A stretch of DNA of 8,924 nt from contig CAYYPE010000030.1 in assembly GCA_964473465.1 (NCBI GenBank), positions 1 to 8,924 of the forward strand. The letters run 5' to 3'. The stretch's first letter is position 1; every line of letters begins with the position of its first letter. Made by a program: the position numbers and the translations under genes. Below are positions 6,730 through 8,924 of the stretch, piece after piece. The DNA comes from CALHRB01 sp964473465 (lineage in GTDB: Bacteria > Bacteroidota > Ignavibacteria > Kapaibacteriales > UBA2268). Under the pieces are notes generated by a model. It saw only the letters and a list, made by a program, of their open reading frames with translations. It was not told the DNA's origin and ran no database searches.

Positions 6730-7480
6730 AACAGTTTACTCGAGCACACACTGGCTTTATAAAGTAATTTACTCAAATAAATTTTTTTTTATCGACTACT
6801 GGACATTCAACCACATCTGGTCTGGGGCTTTTGTTTATATCATCCTTAGAGCCAAAAGAATTCAAAAAATTTGGCTGGTTTTAATATTAATTCTTCTAAG
6901 TTATGAAATTGTTGAAATTCTCTTTAGAATATTTGCTCTAAACCTATTCAAACCCGAAATAATCAAAGACCAGATTAATGACATTATTTTTGGTCTAATG
7001 GGAGGTGTTCTTTGCCATTATTTGCTCAAATTCAGGGAAGGAAAATCGTGGAACAAATTTCACCTTAGATACCCCCTTACAAGTTTTTTGACAGCCGGAA
7101 CGATATCGTATCTTTATGTGGGCTTTTCCGATATGGGAAATGAGTCTGTTCAAGAATATTCCGGATTAATTAAAATATCAATGTTTGCTTTTATCTGGAT
7201 TGCAATTTACTATCTGCTTCAAATCTATGAAATGTTAAAAATTAAAAGATATGGGGAGCTTAAAGCTTCAGCAATTACATCAGTAGTTTTTCTTCCATTA
7301 TTTTTCTTCATTCAAATATTCTATATCACTTTGTTGCAGAGCGGTTCAGTAAATTCATTTGATTTTTTTCAGGAAATTATTTACAACAAAGAAAAAATAA
7401 CAGCCATAGCAATATTCCTCCTACTGCCAGCAATTTCAATAATAGTATATAAAGCATTTAAAAGGTTAATAAAGCCATAA
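6710..7480 (+). CDS. polytopic membrane protein, VanZ-like pattern in its N-terminal half
   Basis: About 255 residues with around seven predicted helices (roughly 31-46, 53-71, 90-106, 123-139, 153-172, 187-209 and 229-248). The first half shows spaced polar residues inside membrane segments: NHIWSG (34-39), YEIVEI (65-70), and DQINDIIFGLMGGVLCHYL (87-105). This recalls the E...D..N..G pattern of VanZ and related DUF2238 membrane proteins, but the resemblance is short and not decisive. Translation could begin at GTG 6710 or ATG 6713. Both overlap the end of the preceding gene, implying coupling. No clear terminator follows. Confidence 0.7.
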   Translation: MMDWIIETVYSSTHWLYKVIYSNKFFFIDYWTFNHIWSGAFVYIILRAKRIQKIWLVLILILLSYEIVEILFRIFALNLFKPEIIKDQINDIIFGLMGGVLCHYLLKFREGKSWNKFHLRYPLTSFLTAGTISYLYVGFSDMGNESVQEYSGLIKISMFAFIWIAIYYLLQIYEMLKIKRYGELKASAITSVVFLPLFFFIQIFYITLLQSGSVNSFDFFQEIIYNKEKITAIAIFLLLPAISIIVYKAFKRLIKP

Positions 7481-7755
7481 AGTATGAAAATTCGGAATGT
7501 TGAATGATTTTAATATAATCGGAAGCTAAGTTGAGGTTGTTTGATTCCTTACCTCACTATAATTATTGGGTAAAATTTCCAAAAAACCTTATTTCCAAAT
7601 AACAACCTTAGTAGCAAAGCAAACAAAATAGCAACAACTTTATTATATTTGATATTATATGTGCTATAATTCAAAAGTGTCGGTCATTTGATCAATTTAT
7701 TATGTTTCTCGATTTGTTACCAAAATTATTCTGGAGAATATCTCTTTTATAAATT
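7481..7755. other. AT-rich intergenic region with no detectable gene
   Basis: All frames are interrupted and nothing resembles the missing N-terminus of the RAYT gene to its right. A 6-bp inverted repeat TGAGGT (7532-7537) / ACCTCA (7551-7556) has no T run after it. Positions 7574-7606 resemble an inverted, decayed copy of the CRISPR repeat and are listed separately. Confidence 0.6.
7574..7606 (-). repeat. possible decayed CRISPR-repeat-like sequence
   Basis: Read on the plus strand, AATTTCC-A-AAAAACCTTAT and a terminal AACAAC line up with the reverse complement of the 36-nt repeat (AATTTAC, AAAAACCTTAT, ..., AACAAC). The alignment needs a few substitutions, one inserted A and a 4-nt gap. 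It lies about 3.2 kb from the tracrRNA and is in anti-repeat orientation. In such AT-rich DNA a chance match is a real possibility. Confidence 0.25.
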
Positions 7756-7860
7756 TTGTTAGATTTACCCAATCGTTTTAAAAATATAGAAGTCGATGCG
7801 TATGTATTAATGCCAAATCATTTACATACAATAATAATTTTAAATGGTTGCAAAACCGTA

Positions 7861-7881
7861 GGGGTAGAGCTTGCACTACCC
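7861..7881 (+). repeat. REP-like palindrome copy A inside the RAYT frame
   Basis: GGGGTAGAGCTTGCACTACC plus a final C. GGGTAG pairs with CTACCC around a core AGCTTGCA. The core AGAGCTTGC-CT is shared with copy B read on the opposite strand. Confidence 0.65.
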
Positions 7882-7913
7882 AAAGATGATGCTGATAAAA
7901 ATGATAATGAAAC

Positions 7914-7933
7914 GGACAGAGCAAGCTCTGTCC
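7914..7933 (+). repeat. REP-like palindrome copy B inside the RAYT frame
   Basis: GGACAGAGCAAGCTCTGTCC is a perfect 9-bp inverted repeat around AA. Its reverse complement reads GGACAGAGCTTGCTCTGTCC and matches copy A over the AGAGCTTGCnCTnnCC core. The insertion keeps the reading frame open. Confidence 0.75.
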
Positions 7934-8132
7934 TTACATTATGGCTAATTATTCAGGTTTTTAAATCAATTTCTACAATTGAAATTAATCGGTTAAGAGA
8001 TGGTTCAGGTCTTCCCGTTTGGCAGAGAAATTATTACGAGCATATTATCCGTAATGAAAAAGAATTGTATGAACTAAGAAAATATATTGATTATAATCCA
8101 TTAAATTGGAATGATGATGAATATAATAGTTA

Positions 8133-8162
8133 AGCCCTCCTCGCCCCGAAGGGCTTTTTTTT
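8133..8162 (+). terminator. intrinsic terminator after the RAYT remnant; copy 1 of a repeated hairpin element
   Basis: AGCCCT (8133-8138) / AGGGCT (8150-8155) encloses CCTCGCCCCGA and runs into eight T (8155-8162). The sequence and its 3' flank (TTATCTCTGACA) resemble 8775-8814, so this may be a dispersed element as well as a terminator. Confidence 0.75.
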
Positions 8163-8168
8163 ATCTCT

Positions 8169-8186
8169 GACAGAGCCAGACTGTTC
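8169..8186 (+). repeat. degenerate third copy of the REP-like palindrome
   Basis: GACAGAGCCAGACTGTTC keeps the GACAGAGC left arm of copy B and an imperfect right arm (CTGTTC for CTGTCC). It lies 36 nt after the RAYT stop, the place where REP sequences usually flank such genes. Confidence 0.4.
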
Positions 8187-8278
8187 TATACAAATTAAAA
8201 ATTTAAAAGACGACTATAAACAGAAAAGTTGATTTTTTACTTTACGAAGTTTTTATTGAGGGTGTAAAGCTATTTTTC

Positions 8279-8472
8279 TTAATTTCTTAATCTTTTGAAG
8301 TCAGATTTTTTATAATTGTTTTTGGCAAGCTTTTCAGGGATCTCGGTATGCCGTGGAATTGCTTCAATTGCTCCATTTATTGTGAGCTTATCCATAATGA
8401 ATGATTGGCTCCTTCCCTTTTGAGATAATAACCATTCCTTCGAAGAATTTTTAATAGTTCATTCCGTTTCAT
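8279..8472 (-). pseudogene. hicA: HicA-type mRNA interferase toxin, frameshifted
   Basis: Too short for simple frame calling but clear by content. From ATG 8472 the frame reads MKRNELLKILRRNGYYLKRE then GANHSLWISSQ and a stop at 8377-8379. This includes the active-site histidine H24 in the G-x-x-H region of the double-stranded-RNA-binding fold. A -1 shift (one extra base or two lost) near 8380 recovers INGAIEAIPRHTEIPEKLAK and a short tail ending at 8279. AIPRHTEI is the conserved second half of this HicA subgroup. The ATG overlaps the hicB stop (ATGA), confirming the pairing and supporting hicB-hicA co-translation. The toxin is probably inactive. A sequencing error is the alternative. Confidence 0.8.
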
Positions 8473-8684
8473 TGAATTGATATTATCTCATTGATATGGT
8501 CATCAGTTAAACTGCGCAATGAATCCTCATATCTATCCTGAAGAATTAATCTTACTGCATCTATTAGATTTTCACAGCATTCTTCTTTAGTTTTCCCCAT
8601 TCCATTAGCACCAGGAATTTCAGGACAGTATCCGACAACCCATTCACCATCTTTCTCGTATATAGCGTGAAATTGATTTATCAT
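8469..8684 (-). CDS. hicB: HicB family antitoxin
   Basis: 71 residues forming the partial RNase H-like fold that binds and blocks HicA. The family pattern is evident: FHAIYEKDGEWVVGYCPEIP (5-24), then the GxGxTxEE-type segment GMGKTKEECCENLIDAVRL. It is at the short end for HicB, and no separate C-terminal DNA-binding domain is obvious. AAGGAGA at 8689-8695 gives a strong ribosome site 4 nt before the ATG. Gene order is antitoxin then toxin, the reverse of the E. coli hicAB operon but seen elsewhere. Its toxin partner is frameshifted, so it may be an orphan antitoxin. Confidence 0.88.
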   Translation of the reverse strand: MINQFHAIYEKDGEWVVGYCPEIPGANGMGKTKEECCENLIDAVRLILQDRYEDSLRSLTDDHINEIISIQ

Positions 8685-8774
8685 GTCGTCTCCTTATATA
8701 TTTATTTTATAAATTTAAATCTTAAGACGAAATTATTTAATGCAATATTTGATTTTTGTAATATTGAATATTTC

Positions 8775-8814
8775 AGCCCTTCCCCGCTTAAAGGGCTTTT
8801 TATTAACTCTGCCA
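8775..8814 (+). repeat. hairpin element, copy 2 of the AGCCCT...AGGGCT repeat
   Basis: AGCCCTT (8775-8781) / AAGGGCT (8791-8797) encloses CCCCGCTTA and is followed by a T run (8797-8801), then TATTAACTCTGCCA. Stem, C-rich loop, T run and the CTCTGnCA flank all recur at 8133-8172. No plus-strand gene precedes it, so it is better explained as a dispersed element than as a working terminator. Confidence 0.5.
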
Positions 8815-8861
8815 TATTATTGTTGAACTGTAGTAGTACAGCGCGCCGTGTTATATGTTTC

Positions 8862-8891
8862 AGATGGAGTCCACGAAAGTGGACTCCATCT
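8862..8891. repeat. perfect 13-bp inverted repeat with GAAA loop
   Basis: AGATGGAGTCCAC (8862-8874) and GTGGACTCCATCT (8879-8891) are exact complements flanking GAAA. It lies 10 bp beyond the stop codon of the minus-strand gene at the right edge. On that strand the loop is TTTC and no T run follows, so it is not a standard intrinsic terminator. It may be a REP-like element or a 3' end-protecting hairpin. Confidence 0.85.
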
Positions 8892-8901
8892 ATCAAGCTA
8901 A

Positions 8902-8924
8902 TTACCTCACCACCACAAATTTTT
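8902..8924 (-). CDS. C-terminal end of a probable type IX secretion substrate (partial)
   Basis: Only the last codons lie in the window. On the minus strand they read KFVVVR followed by TAA (8902-8904). A basic-aromatic-VVVR ending is common for type IX secretion sorting domains in Bacteroidota and relatives. Six residues cannot prove this. The 3' hairpin that follows supports a real gene end. The rest lies to the right of the window. Confidence 0.45.

Larger units (their letters stand above)
7756..8133 (+). pseudogene. RAYT (REP-associated tyrosine transposase), 5'-truncated
   Basis: This is a remnant of an IS200-like Y1 transposase of the RAYT type, enzymes that process REP palindromes at their own ends. 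The frame opens with TTG after an in-frame TAA and begins directly in LDLPNRFKNIEVDAYVLMP, where full-length members already have about 50-60 residues. The start codon, first strand and helix are therefore missing. The metal-binding HUH motif is retained (NHLHTIII, H22 and H24), as are the C-terminal NYYEHIIRNEKELYELRKY and the probable nucleophile Y110 in KYIDYNP. The stretch between (about 36-60) is encoded by two related palindromes and a linker, and has displaced ordinary protein sequence. Probably inactive without its N-terminus. An intrinsic terminator follows at once. Confidence 0.8.

Noticed and set aside
8240..8269. CTTTAC/GTAAAG inverted repeat considered as a terminator for hicA
   Set aside because: The 6-bp stem has an 18-nt loop and no T run on the minus strand; too weak to call.
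8377..8382. Programmed -1 frameshifting in hicA
   Set aside because: There is no recognisable slippery heptamer or following structure at the shift point, so mutation or sequencing error is simpler.
8702..8896. 64-residue minus-strand open frame
   Set aside because: It is composed largely of the translated hairpin at 8862-8891 and the repeated element at 8775-8814, has no ribosome site and no family resemblance, and occupies the hicB upstream region.

Overview
The window looks like a contig from an AT-rich member of the Bacteroidota/Chlorobiota/Ignavibacteriota (FCB) group. This is inferred from three things. Promoter-like sites fit the Bacteroidota primary-sigma pattern (TTTG, about 19 nt, TAnnTTTG). 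A partial gene at the right edge ends in KFVVVR, as type IX secretion sorting domains often do. The lipoprotein signal and the RAYT-type transposase are also of kinds common in this group. No 16S or other phylogenetic marker is present, so the assignment stays tentative.

Positions 1-4451 hold a compact type II-C CRISPR-Cas9 locus. The minus-strand operon cas9-cas1-cas2 runs from 4316 to 283 with 8- and 10-nt gene overlaps, and neither csn2 nor cas4 is present. A 100-N assembly gap (3948-4047) removes part of the Cas9 recognition lobe, but the reading frame is open on both sides and all RuvC and HNH catalytic residues outside the gap are intact. The end of the array (three 36-nt repeats, two complete spacers) lies at 12-180 on the plus strand and points toward cas2. 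A tracrRNA gene sits at about 4362-4451 on the plus strand, divergent from cas9. Its anti-repeat pairs with nearly the whole repeat, and it ends in a strong intrinsic terminator. Each repeat contains a promoter-like TTTG-N19-TAAATT. Beyond the last repeat come a hairpin, a decayed repeat fragment and a strong terminator that uses part of that fragment as one arm.

Positions 4592-7480 hold plus-strand housekeeping or unknown genes: a class I-like polyphosphate kinase 2, then a putative lipoprotein and two polytopic membrane proteins in a tight cluster of unknown function.

Positions 7481-8924 are a decayed accessory patch. It holds a 5'-truncated RAYT (REP-associated tyrosine transposase) whose remaining reading frame contains two related REP-like palindromes, and a third degenerate copy just downstream. 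An AGCCCT...AGGGCT hairpin element occurs twice. A minus-strand hicB-hicA toxin-antitoxin pair has a frameshifted hicA. A perfect 13-bp hairpin with a GAAA loop precedes the last codons of a probable type IX secreted protein that enters from the right edge.
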